This document shows positions 29,218-39,126 of a DNA stretch of 64,000 nucleotides, one piece after another. The notes under the pieces are model-generated. The model was not told the origin of the DNA, made no database searches, and worked only from the letters and a program-made list of their open reading frames with translations. A program made the translations under genes and the position numbers. Source of the stretch: Desulfuribacillus stibiiarsenatis (GTDB taxonomy: Bacteria; Bacillota; Bacilli; Desulfuribacillales; Desulfuribacillaceae); contig NZ_MJAT01000037.1 of the NCBI RefSeq assembly GCF_001742305.1, positions 104,535 through 168,534 of the forward strand, written 5' to 3'. How positions within the stretch are numbered: the first letter of the stretch is position 1; each line of letters opens with the position of its first letter.

Positions 29218-30570
29218 ATGAAAGTTGCAAAGTTCGGCGGGTCATCTTTAGCGGATGCCAAGCAATTCGAAAAAGTGTTAAATATTATAAAAGCAGACTC
29301 TTCACGCAAGTTTATTGTTGTATCAGCTCCAGGGAAACGTTCAAAGGAAGATATTAAAATAACAGATTTACTGATTCAATGTGCAAAAAAACAATTAGAA
29401 ACAGGTGAAAGCTCTAAAGAGCTACAAGCTGTAATTGACAGATATCAAGGAATTGCAGAAGAACTAGGAGTCTCAAATGAGATTATAGAAGAGATCCGTT
29501 TGGATTTACAAAGTAGATTAAATGCCTCTACTAGTAATCAGGGCCTCTTTACTGATAGCTTAAAAGCTAGTGGTGAGGATAATTGTGCAAAGTTAATGGC
29601 TGCTTATATCCGCAGTCAAGGACTAAACGCTACTTATGTTTGCCCGAAGGATGCAGGGTTATTTTTAAGTAATGAACATGGGAATGCGCAGGTATTGGCA
29701 GAATCTTATGAGAATCTAAGTAAGCTTGTAAATGTAGACGGCATTGTCGTGTTCCCAGGTTTTTTTGGATACACATTGAATGGCGATTTAGTTACATTCT
29801 CAAGGGGCGGATCAGATATTACAGGTTCGATTTTAGCAGCTGCAGTGAAAGCGGATTTATACGAGAATTTCACAGATGTTGATTGTGTTTTCTCTGTGAA
29901 CCCTAGTATTGTAGCAAATCCGAAGGCAATCTATGAAGTTACGTATCGTGAAATGAGAGAATTATCTTACGGTGGTTTCAGTGTGCTTCACGCAGAAGCT
30001 TTACTACCAGCTTATAAAGAGAAGATTCCAGTAAAAATCATGAACACTAATAATCCCGATTGTAAAGGAACAATCATAGTAGCGGAGCGTTCTATCGAAA
30101 ATGGTCCAGTGGTAGGAATTGCTAGCGACGCAGGTTTCTGTAGTATTTTTCTAAGTAAATACTTAATGAATCGTGAGATTGGATTTGGTCGAAAACTATT
30201 ACAAATCCTAGAAGAAGAAGGATTGTCTTATGAGCATACGCCATCTGGGATTGATGATATATCTGTAATCCTACGTGAATCAGAGTTTACAGAAGAGAAA
30301 GAAAAGGTAGTAACTGACCGCATTCATAAAGAATTAGAAGTCGATGACATTGTGGTAAAACGCAATTTAGCATTGATTATGATTGTCGGTGAAGGCATGC
30401 GTAAATCGATAGGTGTCGCCGCAAAAGCAACTAAGGCATTTGAGCTGGCGAATGCAAATTTAGATATGATTAACCAAGGATCATCTGAGGTAAGTATGAT
30501 GTTTGGTGTGCGTGCAGATGATGTAGATCGAGCAGTACGAGCGCTCTATCAAGAGTTTTTTGAAAAATAA
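29218..30570 (+). CDS. lysC: Aspartate kinase
   Basis: A 450-residue monofunctional aspartokinase that phosphorylates aspartate for lysine, threonine and methionine synthesis. The kinase motif KVAKFGGSSLADAKQF starts at residue 2, FSRGGSDITGS marks the substrate site, and two ACT domains (about 300-450) give feedback control. The ATG follows AGGGGG. No lysine riboswitch fits the short upstream region. A possible -10 TATAAT is at 29145. An AT-rich inverted repeat at 30572-30589 may end the transcript. Confidence 0.93.
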   Translation: MKVAKFGGSSLADAKQFEKVLNIIKADSSRKFIVVSAPGKRSKEDIKITDLLIQCAKKQLETGESSKELQAVIDRYQGIAEELGVSNEIIEEIRLDLQSRLNASTSNQGLFTDSLKASGEDNCAKLMAAYIRSQGLNATYVCPKDAGLFLSNEHGNAQVLAESYENLSKLVNVDGIVVFPGFFGYTLNGDLVTFSRGGSDITGSILAAAVKADLYENFTDVDCVFSVNPSIVANPKAIYEVTYREMRELSYGGFSVLHAEALLPAYKEKIPVKIMNTNNPDCKGTIIVAERSIENGPVVGIASDAGFCSIFLSKYLMNREIGFGRKLLQILEEEGLSYEHTPSGIDDISVILRESEFTEEKEKVVTDRIHKELEVDDIVVKRNLALIMIVGEGMRKSIGVAAKATKAFELANANLDMINQGSSEVSMMFGVRADDVDRAVRALYQEFFEK

Positions 30571-30590
30571 AACTTTTTATGTAAAAAGTA

Positions 30591-30619
30591 TTGCCATAGT
30601 ATGTTAGGTATGTTATCAT
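30591..30619 (+). promoter_or_regulatory. Candidate glnA promoter
   Basis: TTGCCA and TATCAT are separated by exactly 17 bases, matching a sigma-A promoter. Transcription would start near 30626, giving a leader of about 140 bases that contains the ANTAR-type hairpin and terminator. Confidence 0.65.
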
Positions 30620-30673
30620 ATGTTTAAGAAAATAAATAAATCACTCGAAGATAACATCAAGATAAAGTAAATG

Positions 30674-30735
30674 GTAGGCAATGGCGTCTACATTTATAGA
30701 GGAGCTAGAATCTCTATGAGTGTAGGCGTTTTCTA
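30674..30735 (+). promoter_or_regulatory. ANTAR-type hexaloop hairpin and overlapping terminator in the glnA leader
   Basis: The first fold is GTAGGC-[AATGGC]-GTCTAC at 30674-30691, a six-base loop with A at position 1 and G at position 4, as in ANTAR target RNAs. The competing fold pairs 30683-30701 with 30712-30730, 19 consecutive pairs including several G-U, and is followed by TTCT. The 3' arm of the first fold is part of the 5' arm of the second, so only one can form. The ANTAR protein encoded right after glnA is the likely ligand. I found only one convincing hexaloop here; the usual first hairpin is not evident. The T tail is short. Confidence 0.7.
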
Positions 30736-30767
30736 ATACCTTGCACTCCGCGTTAGGGGGTAACTTC

Positions 30768-32093
30768 ATGTATGACCGTCAAGATATTATTGAAATGCTC
30801 CATGAATATAACGTGAAATTCATACGATTACAGTTTACTGATATATTAGGTATTCCTAAGAATATCGCCATCCCGGTTTCGCAGTTCCATCGAGCTGTAG
30901 CGGGAGACATTATGTTAGATGGTTCATCAATTCGTGGCTTAACAGGTATCGAAGATTCAGATATGTATCTCAAGCCTGATCTCAATACATTTACAATCCT
31001 TCCTTGGAGACCGAAAAACGGTCAAGTCGCTAAACTGATTTGTGATATATATACATCCAATCATGAGCCGTTTGCCGGGTGTCCACGCATCAACCTCAAA
31101 AGGATTATCAAAGAAGCAAAAGCATTAGGATATACCATGAATGCAGGTGCTGAAGCAGAATTTTTCCTCTTTCTAACTGACGAAAAAGGAAAGCCTACTA
31201 CGATTACCCACGATAAAGCAGGATATTTCGATATGTCTCCAATCGATTTGGGCGAGGATGCTCGAAGAGCGATGGTGTTGGCATTAGAACAAATGGGTTT
31301 CGAAGTAGAAGCGGCACATCATGAAGTGGCAGAAGGACAACATGAAATTAGTTTTAGGTACTCCAACGCGTTAGATATGGCAGATAAGATTATTACTTCA
31401 AGAATTGTAATTAAAGCAATTGCTCAGAGTTATGGGTTGCATGCAACATTTATGCCTAAACCAATTCGTGGTATCGATGGATCTGGAATGCATACGCACC
31501 AATCGCTGTTTCAAGGCGATGAGAACATTTTCTGGGAAGCGGATGCTCCGATGGAATTAAGTGAAACAGCTCTTTACTACATTGGCGGCTTAGTCAAGCA
31601 TGCGAAAGCTATTACAGCAGTTACCAACCCAACAGTCAATTCGTACAAACGTCTAGTGCCTGGTTATGATGCACCTGTGTATATAGCTTGGTCTACTAAA
31701 AATCGAAATGCTTTTATCAGGATTCCTGCAAAGCGAGGAATTTCTACTCGATTAGAAATGCGCAGCCCTGACGCAACTTGTAATCCATATCTTGCTTTAT
31801 CGGTTATGTTAAAGGCCGGGCTTGATGGGATAATTAATAAAATAGAACCCCCAGCTCCATTCAATAGAAAGTTCGAATTGCTTAATACTGTTGATGCGCA
31901 GCTTTCAACCATTGATGTATTACCAACAAGTTTAGCAGAAGCAATTCAGTTCCTAGAGGATGATCAACTGATACAGCAAGCATTAGGCACTCATATAGCA
32001 GAACATTTTATCAAGTTGAAAAAGGAAGAGTGGAATCAATATCGGATGATTGTCCATCAATGGGAAACAGATCAGTACCTAGGGCGATATTGA
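30768..32093 (+). CDS. glnA: Glutamine synthetase, type I
   Basis: GlnA makes glutamine from glutamate, ammonium and ATP, the entry point for fixed nitrogen. The 441-residue length and the signature segments DGSSIRG, AGAEAEFFLF, HHEVAEGQHEISF, MPKPIRGIDGSGMHTHQSLF and NPTVNSYKRLVPGYDAP mark GSI-alpha of Bacillota. I saw no adenylylation-type tyrosine loop. The ATG at 30768 follows TTAGGGGG; an in-frame start at 30741 lies in the leader hairpin region. The gene forms an operon with the ANTAR gene and is likely controlled by the attenuator at 30674-30735. Confidence 0.96.
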   Translation: MYDRQDIIEMLHEYNVKFIRLQFTDILGIPKNIAIPVSQFHRAVAGDIMLDGSSIRGLTGIEDSDMYLKPDLNTFTILPWRPKNGQVAKLICDIYTSNHEPFAGCPRINLKRIIKEAKALGYTMNAGAEAEFFLFLTDEKGKPTTITHDKAGYFDMSPIDLGEDARRAMVLALEQMGFEVEAAHHEVAEGQHEISFRYSNALDMADKIITSRIVIKAIAQSYGLHATFMPKPIRGIDGSGMHTHQSLFQGDENIFWEADAPMELSETALYYIGGLVKHAKAITAVTNPTVNSYKRLVPGYDAPVYIAWSTKNRNAFIRIPAKRGISTRLEMRSPDATCNPYLALSVMLKAGLDGIINKIEPPAPFNRKFELLNTVDAQLSTIDVLPTSLAEAIQFLEDDQLIQQALGTHIAEHFIKLKKEEWNQYRMIVHQWETDQYLGRY

Positions 32094-32130
32094 TACGCAG
32101 CAACTGGTATGGGATATAGGGGGTGCTTGA

Positions 32131-32706
32131 TTGATTAGCACACGAGTTATCATTGTCTCAAGTGACCAAAATTACAGGAAAAACCTAAAACGCTTATTGA
32201 TGCAAACTGGGTATAGTATTATCGGAGAAGCTGACCACCAATCAGCGACACTCCGTTTAATTAGAAGCAGGCTGCCAGAAATAGTGATTGTGGATGGAGA
32301 CTGTAAAGATATTAACATAATAGAATTAGCAGAAGTGTTAGAAGAAGACCCAATCTCCGCACTGATTGTATTAACGAATCACATTACCGGCCAATATATA
32401 GATAAGGCTAAGAACTATTGGTATTTCTTTTATGGTGTAAAACAGCTTCCAGATTCGATGTTAGCTTCCAATATTGATGTTGCATATGCAAGCTTTAGAA
32501 GATCTAAAAAAATGGAACAAGAAATTGATAAACTCAAGAAGACTTTAGAAACACGAAAGCTTGTAGACAAAGCAAAGGGAATTTTAATGATGAAAAAGGA
32601 TATGTCAGAAGATCAAGCCTTCCGTTATATCCAGAAACTCAGTATGGATAAATCACTTCCAATGAAGGAAGTGGCAAATGCAATCATCATTACTGAAAGT
32701 GTCTAA
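32131..32706 (+). CDS. ANTAR-domain response regulator (antiterminator)
   Basis: The 191 residues consist of a receiver domain (about 1-120, phospho-acceptor candidate D55 in VIVDGD, conserved T in LIVLT and K in GVKQLP), a coiled-coil linker (about 120-140) and a C-terminal ANTAR domain with LVDKAKGILMMKKDMSEDQA and a three-helix end. ANTAR proteins bind paired hexaloop RNA hairpins and prevent terminator formation. The gene lies between glnA and nifH, and both have leaders with such hairpins. The start is TTG with AGGGGGTG upstream. No sensor kinase gene is adjacent. Confidence 0.92.
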   Translation: MISTRVIIVSSDQNYRKNLKRLLMQTGYSIIGEADHQSATLRLIRSRLPEIVIVDGDCKDINIIELAEVLEEDPISALIVLTNHITGQYIDKAKNYWYFFYGVKQLPDSMLASNIDVAYASFRRSKKMEQEIDKLKKTLETRKLVDKAKGILMMKKDMSEDQAFRYIQKLSMDKSLPMKEVANAIIITESV

Positions 32707-32768
32707 ACAAGCTAATCATTTTCTGTAGTAACTTTTAAGAAGTATAGTTCTTAAGAAACTTAACATTA

Positions 32769-32866
32769 CAATGGCAATGTAGCCGTTGGACCAATCTATC
32801 AGACAAAGGTGTCGATAGGATATGCAATCATAATGATTGTGTACTCTATTGACGCCTTTTTATTTT
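32769..32866 (+). promoter_or_regulatory. Dual-hexaloop ANTAR element with attenuator upstream of nifH
   Basis: Hairpin P1 is CAATGGC-[AATGTA]-GCCGTTG at 32769-32788. Hairpin P2 is CTATC-A-GAC-[AAAGGT]-GTC-GATAG at 32796-32818, with one bulged A. Both loops have six bases with A at position 1 and G at position 4. The terminator pairs AAAGGTGTCGATAG (32805-32818) with CTATTGACGCCTTT (32846-32859) and has a T-rich tail to 32866. The P2 loop and 3' arm are therefore the terminator 5' arm, so the folds exclude each other. An inverted repeat TTAAGAA/TTCTTAA lies upstream at 32735-32754. Binding by the ANTAR protein encoded just upstream would let transcription enter nifH. Confidence 0.85.
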
Positions 32867-32905
32867 ACACTTTACACCGATGAAGGAGGGATCAAAAACG
32901 AGTAG

Positions 32906-33808
<903 letters not shown>

Positions 33809-33872
33809 GAGTATTCGAATAGAAAATATATCTACGGTACTTTAATTTGAACCTACATTGGGAGGTAATACC

Positions 33873-34199
33873 ATGTTAATGATAAAAGCTGTCATCCGTC
33901 CTGAAAAAAGCGGAGAAATTTTAGCAGAGTTAAGCGAAGCAGGTTTTCCGGCTGTTACCAAAATTGATGTTGTTGGTAGAGGGAAACAGCGTGGGGTTAA
34001 AGTTGGGAATGTTGTATATGACGAGATTCCGAAAGAAATGTTAATTATGGTCGTGGACGACGAACATAAAGATGATGTAATTTCTATTATTTCTAGAAAA
34101 GGGAAGACAGGGCAAGCCGGTGCATTTGGAGATGGAAAAATCTTTGTATCTCCTGTCTTAGAAGCATACACGATTAGTAGCGGAACCAAAGGCCTATAG
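33873..34199 (+). CDS. nifI1: PII-like nitrogenase regulator NifI1
   Basis: A 108-residue PII-family protein encoded between nifH and nifD, the position of nifI1 in archaea and clostridial diazotrophs. There NifI1-NifI2 complexes switch nitrogenase off after ammonium is added, sensing 2-oxoglutarate and ATP. The start MLMIKAVIRPEK and the end segment GAFGDGKIFVSPV are typical. The T-loop region (about 35-55) differs from GlnB, with no uridylylation tyrosine in the standard context. ATG follows GGGAGG; a start 15 bases upstream overlaps that site. Confidence 0.95.
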   Translation: MLMIKAVIRPEKSGEILAELSEAGFPAVTKIDVVGRGKQRGVKVGNVVYDEIPKEMLIMVVDDEHKDDVISIISRKGKTGQAGAFGDGKIFVSPVLEAYTISSGTKGL

Positions 34200-34215
34200 G
34201 AGAGGGGGACTTCAC

Positions 34216-34599
34216 ATGAAGGAAATTATGGCGATTATCCGCATGAATAAAGTCGCTCATACGAAAAAAGCACTAGTAGATGCTGGATTCAATGGCTTAA
34301 CCGCTATGAGAGCTGTAGGACGCGGAAAAATGATCAAAAGCTTATCCGAATTGGAAAAGTTAGACGCCGCACAAGAGGAAATTCGTGAGAAATTTATGGA
34401 AACGATCCTCTCAGGGGGAAGATTAGTTCCGAAACGATTATTATTTCTTACTGTTGCAGATGAAGAACTAGAGAAAGCTATAAAAGTAATCATTGAATGT
34501 AATTCTGAAGGGAATCGTGGGGATGGTAAAATCTTCGTTCTTCCATTAGATGATGTTATCAGAATAAGAACTGGTGAAACAGGTGAAGAAGCTGTCTAA
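34216..34599 (+). CDS. nifI2: PII-like nitrogenase regulator NifI2
   Basis: A 127-residue PII-family protein with a longer T-loop region than NifI1 and the C-terminal NRGDGKIFVLPLDDVIRIRTG segment. It follows nifI1 by 16 bases with GGAGAGGGGG upstream and precedes nifD. NifI2 forms a complex with NifI1 that binds and blocks the MoFe protein when 2-oxoglutarate is low. Confidence 0.95.
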   Translation: MKEIMAIIRMNKVAHTKKALVDAGFNGLTAMRAVGRGKMIKSLSELEKLDAAQEEIREKFMETILSGGRLVPKRLLFLTVADEELEKAIKVIIECNSEGNRGDGKIFVLPLDDVIRIRTGETGEEAV

Positions 34600-34622
34600 T
34601 CAAAACAAAGGAGGCATATCTC

Positions 34623-36257
34623 ATGGCTTTAAGTAAACACGATATAGAGACGCGCAAAAAAGAACTTGAAAAGTTCTTAGATGCGTATCCAGCAAAGACA
34701 AAAAAGAACCGTAGGTCACACATTGTTGTTCGTGATTCCTCGTTAGAAGAGCAGCAAATAATTGAAGCCAACACGAGAACTATTCCTGGGGTAATCACCA
34801 ATCGTGGTTGTGCTTATGCAGGTTGTAAAGGGGTAGTATTAGGTCCAATTAAGGATATGGCGCATATTGTCCATGGACCCATCGGATGTAGTTACTACGC
34901 TTGGGGTACTCGTAGAAATAAAGCAAAGACGAAAGATGGAGAAGTGAACCTAATTAACTATGCATTCTCCAGTGACATGCAAGAAAGCGACGTAGTATTC
35001 GGGGGCGACAAGAAGTTAGCAGCGATGGTTGACGAAATTGTGGAGACTTTTAAGCCTAAAGCTGTAACGATTTCTGCAACTTGTCCTGTAGGTCTGATTG
35101 GAGACGATATTGGGGCAGTTGCGAAGGCGGCGGAAGCGAAACATGGAATTCCAGTTATGTCATTTAGCTGTGAAGGATATAAAGGGGTTAGCCAATCGGC
35201 AGGTCACCATATTGCGAATAACGTACTAATGCAAAGAGTTATAGGTTCAGGTGAAATTGAGGAAGCAGAAGGAAAGTACGCAATTAACATCCTTGGTGAG
35301 TACAACATAGGTGGGGATAGCTGGGAAATTGAAAGAGTACTGAAGGATATCGGGTATCATGTCGTTTCTGTAATGACTGGTGATGGATCCTATGAAACTC
35401 TTAAAAACGCCCATACTGCTGAATTGAATCTTGTACAATGTCACCGCTCGATTAACTATATTGCAGAAATGCTAGAAGAGAAATATGGAACTCCATGGTT
35501 AAAGGTGAATTTCATAGGTGTTCAAAGCACGATTGAATCACTACGTAACATGGCAACATATTTTGGCGACCCAGCGTTAACGCAAAAGACAGAAGAAGTA
35601 ATCGCACGTGAATTAGCGGCTGTTGAATCAAAGCTAGAGCAATTCAAGAAAATCTGTGATGGTAAAACGGCTTTCTGCTTCGTAGGGGGATCTCGCGGTC
35701 ACCATTACCAAGGACTATTCAAGGAAATTGGCATAGATACAGTATTAGCTGGCTATGAGTTTGCACATCGTGATGATTATGAAGGTCGTGAAGTAATCCC
35801 AGACATTAAGTTAGACGCGGACAGTAAGAACATCGAAGAAATTAAAGTTTCTAAGGATGAAAAGCGTTACAAGATAAGGATTTTGAAAGAAAGATTGGAT
35901 CAAATCAAAGATAAAATTCCTTTAAGCTACTATGGCGGTATGATTAAGGATATGCCAGACGGCAGTATCATGGTAGATGATTTAAATCACTATGAAACAG
36001 AGGAATTTATCAAAATTCTAAAACCTGATATCTTGGCTTCCGGAATCAAGGACAAATACGTAATCCAAAAGATGGGTATCCCTTCGAAACAATTACACTC
36101 TTACGACTACAGTGGACCATATGCAGGCTTTAGAGGGGCATTGAAATTTGCTGAAGACATTACAATGGGCTTTACTTCACCGACGTGGAATTATATTACT
36201 CCTCCTTGGAAACAAAAACCGATCCTCGACGGAACTGTCACAGAAGGAGGTAAATAA
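34623..36257 (+). CDS. nifD: Nitrogenase MoFe protein alpha subunit
   Basis: The 544-residue alpha subunit holds the FeMo cofactor. P-cluster cysteines appear in NRGCAYAGCKG and HGPIGCSYYAWG, with a further one in SATCPVGLIGDDI. Cofactor ligands are the cysteine in LVQCHRSINY and the histidine in QLHSYDYSGPYAG. A segment of about 50 residues near 390-440, starting after HRDDYEGREVIPDIKLDAD, matches the insertion of clostridial NifD. ATG follows AAAGGAGG. Confidence 0.98.
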   Translation: MALSKHDIETRKKELEKFLDAYPAKTKKNRRSHIVVRDSSLEEQQIIEANTRTIPGVITNRGCAYAGCKGVVLGPIKDMAHIVHGPIGCSYYAWGTRRNKAKTKDGEVNLINYAFSSDMQESDVVFGGDKKLAAMVDEIVETFKPKAVTISATCPVGLIGDDIGAVAKAAEAKHGIPVMSFSCEGYKGVSQSAGHHIANNVLMQRVIGSGEIEEAEGKYAINILGEYNIGGDSWEIERVLKDIGYHVVSVMTGDGSYETLKNAHTAELNLVQCHRSINYIAEMLEEKYGTPWLKVNFIGVQSTIESLRNMATYFGDPALTQKTEEVIARELAAVESKLEQFKKICDGKTAFCFVGGSRGHHYQGLFKEIGIDTVLAGYEFAHRDDYEGREVIPDIKLDADSKNIEEIKVSKDEKRYKIRILKERLDQIKDKIPLSYYGGMIKDMPDGSIMVDDLNHYETEEFIKILKPDILASGIKDKYVIQKMGIPSKQLHSYDYSGPYAGFRGALKFAEDITMGFTSPTWNYITPPWKQKPILDGTVTEGGK

Positions 36258-36259
36258 CA

Positions 36260-37630
36260 ATGTTAGATGCTACTACAAAAGAAATGAAACCCCGTTTAAG
36301 TGGCGGTGTAATCAATCCAGCGAAGACTTGTCAGCCGATTGGCGCAATGTATGCAGCATTAGGAATTCATAAGTGTTTACCTCACAGCCATGGTTCTCAA
36401 GGTTGCTGTTCTTATCACAGAATGCACTTAACTAGACATTTCCGTGATCCAGTCATGGCTTCCACTAGTTCCTTTACTGAAGGTGCCTCTGTATTTGGTG
36501 GTGGAGCGAATTTAAAGACTGCCATCAAAAATGTATTTACAATATACAATCCAGATATTATGGCTGTGCATACAACGTGCTTAAGTGAAACAATCGGTGA
36601 TGACATTCCTACTATCATCAAGCAATCAGAAGTACCTGATGGGAAACTTGTGATTCATGCAAGTACGCCAAGTTATGTGGGATCTCATATCACGGGATTT
36701 TCAAATATGGTAAAGGGTGCGGTTACGTACCTTGCAGAAGCAACAATGGAAGAAAAGAAAGAGCAAGTAAATATCATTCCAGGTTTCGTGAACCCTGGCG
36801 ATATGAGAGAAATCAAACGCATGGCAAAAGTAATGGGTGTGAAAAACATTGTATTGCCAGATACATCTGGGGTGCTTGATTCTCCAATGACAGGTGAATT
36901 CGATATGTTTCCTAAGGGCGGCACGAAGATTGCTGAAATCGTAGATACAGGAAATTCGAAGATGTCAATTGCACTAGGTAGCTTTGCATCTAGTGACGCA
37001 GCTTATGCATTAGAAAGAAAGTGCAAAGTAAAGCCAGCTGTATTAAAAACACCAATTGGCATTAAAGCGACAGATGAGTTTTTAATGACATTAAGTAGTA
37101 ATTTCGGAAAAGAAGTAGCTAAGGAATTAGAAGAAGAACGCGGTCAATTAGTTGATATTATGACGGATACACATTTCCACTTCCACGGTAAGAAGGTAGC
37201 AGTATTTGGTGACCCGGATATCGTAATTGGTCTTACGGAATACTTGTTAAGCTTAGGGATGATTCCAGTTCATGTATTGACGGGGACCCCAGGCTCTAAG
37301 TTTGAAACAGAAATTAAAGAAATGCTTGCAAGAGCTGGTATTGAAGGCTCTAATGTGAAGGCTGCTGGGGATTTGTATACATTCCATCAATGGATTAAGA
37401 ATCAGCCAGCTGATTTAATGATTGGCAATACTTACGGCAAATATATTGCCAGAGCAGAAGATATACCGTTCGTAAGAGTCGGTTTCCCAATTCTTGATCG
37501 CAGTGTGCATTCGTATATGCCAATCGTCGGATATAAGGGAGCGATGCGATTACTAGAAATGATTAGTAATGCATTGCTTGATCGTAAAGATCGTGATTCC
37601 GCAGATGAAGACTTTGAGTTAGTCATGTAA
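36260..37630 (+). CDS. nifK: Nitrogenase MoFe protein beta subunit
   Basis: The 456-residue beta subunit pairs with NifD and shares the P-cluster. Cysteines occur in NPAKTCQPIGAM, GSQGCCSYHRMH and HTTCLSETIGDD. It is shorter than proteobacterial NifK (about 520 residues) because the N-terminal extension is missing. That complements the NifD insertion, as in Clostridium pasteurianum. It begins 2 bases after nifD with AAGGAGG inside the nifD end. Confidence 0.98.
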   Translation: MLDATTKEMKPRLSGGVINPAKTCQPIGAMYAALGIHKCLPHSHGSQGCCSYHRMHLTRHFRDPVMASTSSFTEGASVFGGGANLKTAIKNVFTIYNPDIMAVHTTCLSETIGDDIPTIIKQSEVPDGKLVIHASTPSYVGSHITGFSNMVKGAVTYLAEATMEEKKEQVNIIPGFVNPGDMREIKRMAKVMGVKNIVLPDTSGVLDSPMTGEFDMFPKGGTKIAEIVDTGNSKMSIALGSFASSDAAYALERKCKVKPAVLKTPIGIKATDEFLMTLSSNFGKEVAKELEEERGQLVDIMTDTHFHFHGKKVAVFGDPDIVIGLTEYLLSLGMIPVHVLTGTPGSKFETEIKEMLARAGIEGSNVKAAGDLYTFHQWIKNQPADLMIGNTYGKYIARAEDIPFVRVGFPILDRSVHSYMPIVGYKGAMRLLEMISNALLDRKDRDSADEDFELVM

Positions 37631-37674
37631 TTCGATAGTTGAGTAAGAGCACATGAAAACAAAAGAGACGTTTG

Positions 37675-37693
37675 GGGGTGAAATGCTCACCCC
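37675..37693 (+). other. Hairpin between nifK and nifE
   Basis: GGGGTGA and TCACCCC pair perfectly around AATGC in the nifK-nifE gap. No T tail follows, so it is more likely an mRNA processing or stability element than a full terminator. It could keep nifHDK levels higher than nifENB. Confidence 0.65.
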
Positions 37694-37725
37694 TAGACAA
37701 CACTTTTGAGAAGGGCGTGGTGAAC

Positions 37726-39114
37726 ATGGAGCAACTGGCACTGAAAGATCCAAAAGTAATCGAAGAAAGAAAAGAGTTTATAAGTACTAAAGGTGCACAA
37801 AAGCAGCAGGTCAAATGTGATGAAGATAGTGTAGCTGGCTCTATTAGTCAACGTGCTTGTGTGTTTTGTGGAGCTCGAGTTGTGTTAAATCCTATCACTG
37901 ATGCGATTCATCTCGTCCATGGGCCAATCGGATGTGCGAGCTATACTTGGGATATTCGTGGTAGCTTGACAAGTGGCTCGAATCACTATCGGAACAGCTT
38001 TTCTACAGATATGAAAGAGAAGGATGTAATTTTTGGCGGAGAGAAGAAACTAGCAATCGTCATTGATGAACTAGTAGAGAAATATAAACCGAAGTTAATC
38101 TTCGTGTATTCCACCTGCATCGTTGGGGTCATTGGCGATGACTTAGAAGCCGTATGTAAGAAACAAGCGCAAAAATATAACATTGAGATAATACCAGTTC
38201 AATCGAGTGGATTTATAGGGAACAAATCAGCAGGATATAGAGCAGCATGTGATGCTTTATTACGTTTAATTGCACCTGCTCCACAAGAACAATTGACGAA
38301 CAATGGCGAGACCAGTCAACCTAAAGAAGTAAAGAAGAAAAGTAAGACTATTAACTATTTAGGAGATTTTAACCTAGCAGCTGAAGCATGGATTATAAAG
38401 AATTATTTAAAAGAAATCGGTGTAGAAATCAATGTTACATTTACCGGTGACTCTGATTATGTCTCGCTGAAAAAAGCGCCAGAAGCTAGCCTTAACATTA
38501 TCCAGTGCGCTGGATCAATGACTTACTTAGCAAAAAAAATGGAAGAAATATATGACATTCCATTTATCCATATATCATTTTTAGGCATTGAAGATACGAA
38601 GGAATCAATCCGAAAGATTGCTAGATTCTTCAATGATCCTGAGATCGAACAAAAAGCTGAACAATTGATTGCGAGAGAATTGAAAACGATTGAATCCCAG
38701 TTAGATTGGTATAAACAAAAGCTACAAGGTACGAAAGCAGCCATCTATGTTGGTGGTGGTTTTAAGGCAATCTCCCTTTTAAAGCAGTTTAAGGAGCTTG
38801 GGGTAGAGGTTGTTATGGTAGGAACGCAAACTGGTAGAAAAGAAGAATACCAAACCATTTCTGAATTGGCCACTGAGGGCACCGTTATCCTTGATGATGC
38901 GAATCCTACAGAGCTAGAACAATTTATGACAGAAAAAGGTGCAGATTTACTTGTTGGTGGTGTAAAGGAACGCCCACTTGCTTACAAGTTAGGTCTAGCA
39001 TTTATAGACCATAATCATGATCGTAAACACCCATTAAGTGGTTTTGTGGGGGCAGTGAACTTTGCCAAAGAAGTCTATTCCACCGTTTGTTCACCAGTAT
39101 GGAAATATGTCTAA
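37726..39114 (+). CDS. nifE: Nitrogenase cofactor scaffold NifE
   Basis: NifE with NifN forms the scaffold on which the NifB cofactor is turned into FeMo-co. The 462 residues resemble NifD: ACVFCGARVVLNPITDAIHL and HGPIGCASYTWDIRG carry the cluster cysteines, and NIIQCAGSMTYLAKKMEE corresponds to the cofactor segment. I chose the ATG at 37726; two in-frame GTG codons at 37717 and 37720 are alternatives, since GAGAAGGG lies just upstream of them. Confidence 0.95.
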   Translation: MEQLALKDPKVIEERKEFISTKGAQKQQVKCDEDSVAGSISQRACVFCGARVVLNPITDAIHLVHGPIGCASYTWDIRGSLTSGSNHYRNSFSTDMKEKDVIFGGEKKLAIVIDELVEKYKPKLIFVYSTCIVGVIGDDLEAVCKKQAQKYNIEIIPVQSSGFIGNKSAGYRAACDALLRLIAPAPQEQLTNNGETSQPKEVKKKSKTINYLGDFNLAAEAWIIKNYLKEIGVEINVTFTGDSDYVSLKKAPEASLNIIQCAGSMTYLAKKMEEIYDIPFIHISFLGIEDTKESIRKIARFFNDPEIEQKAEQLIARELKTIESQLDWYKQKLQGTKAAIYVGGGFKAISLLKQFKELGVEVVMVGTQTGRKEEYQTISELATEGTVILDDANPTELEQFMTEKGADLLVGGVKERPLAYKLGLAFIDHNHDRKHPLSGFVGAVNFAKEVYSTVCSPVWKYV

Positions 39115-39126
39115 GGAGGGGATTTC

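Noticed and set aside
34623..37630. Alternative (V or Fe-only) nitrogenase because of the AnfO-like gene
   Set aside because: NifD and NifK are full Mo-type subunits with nifE and nifN following. There is no delta subunit gene between them.
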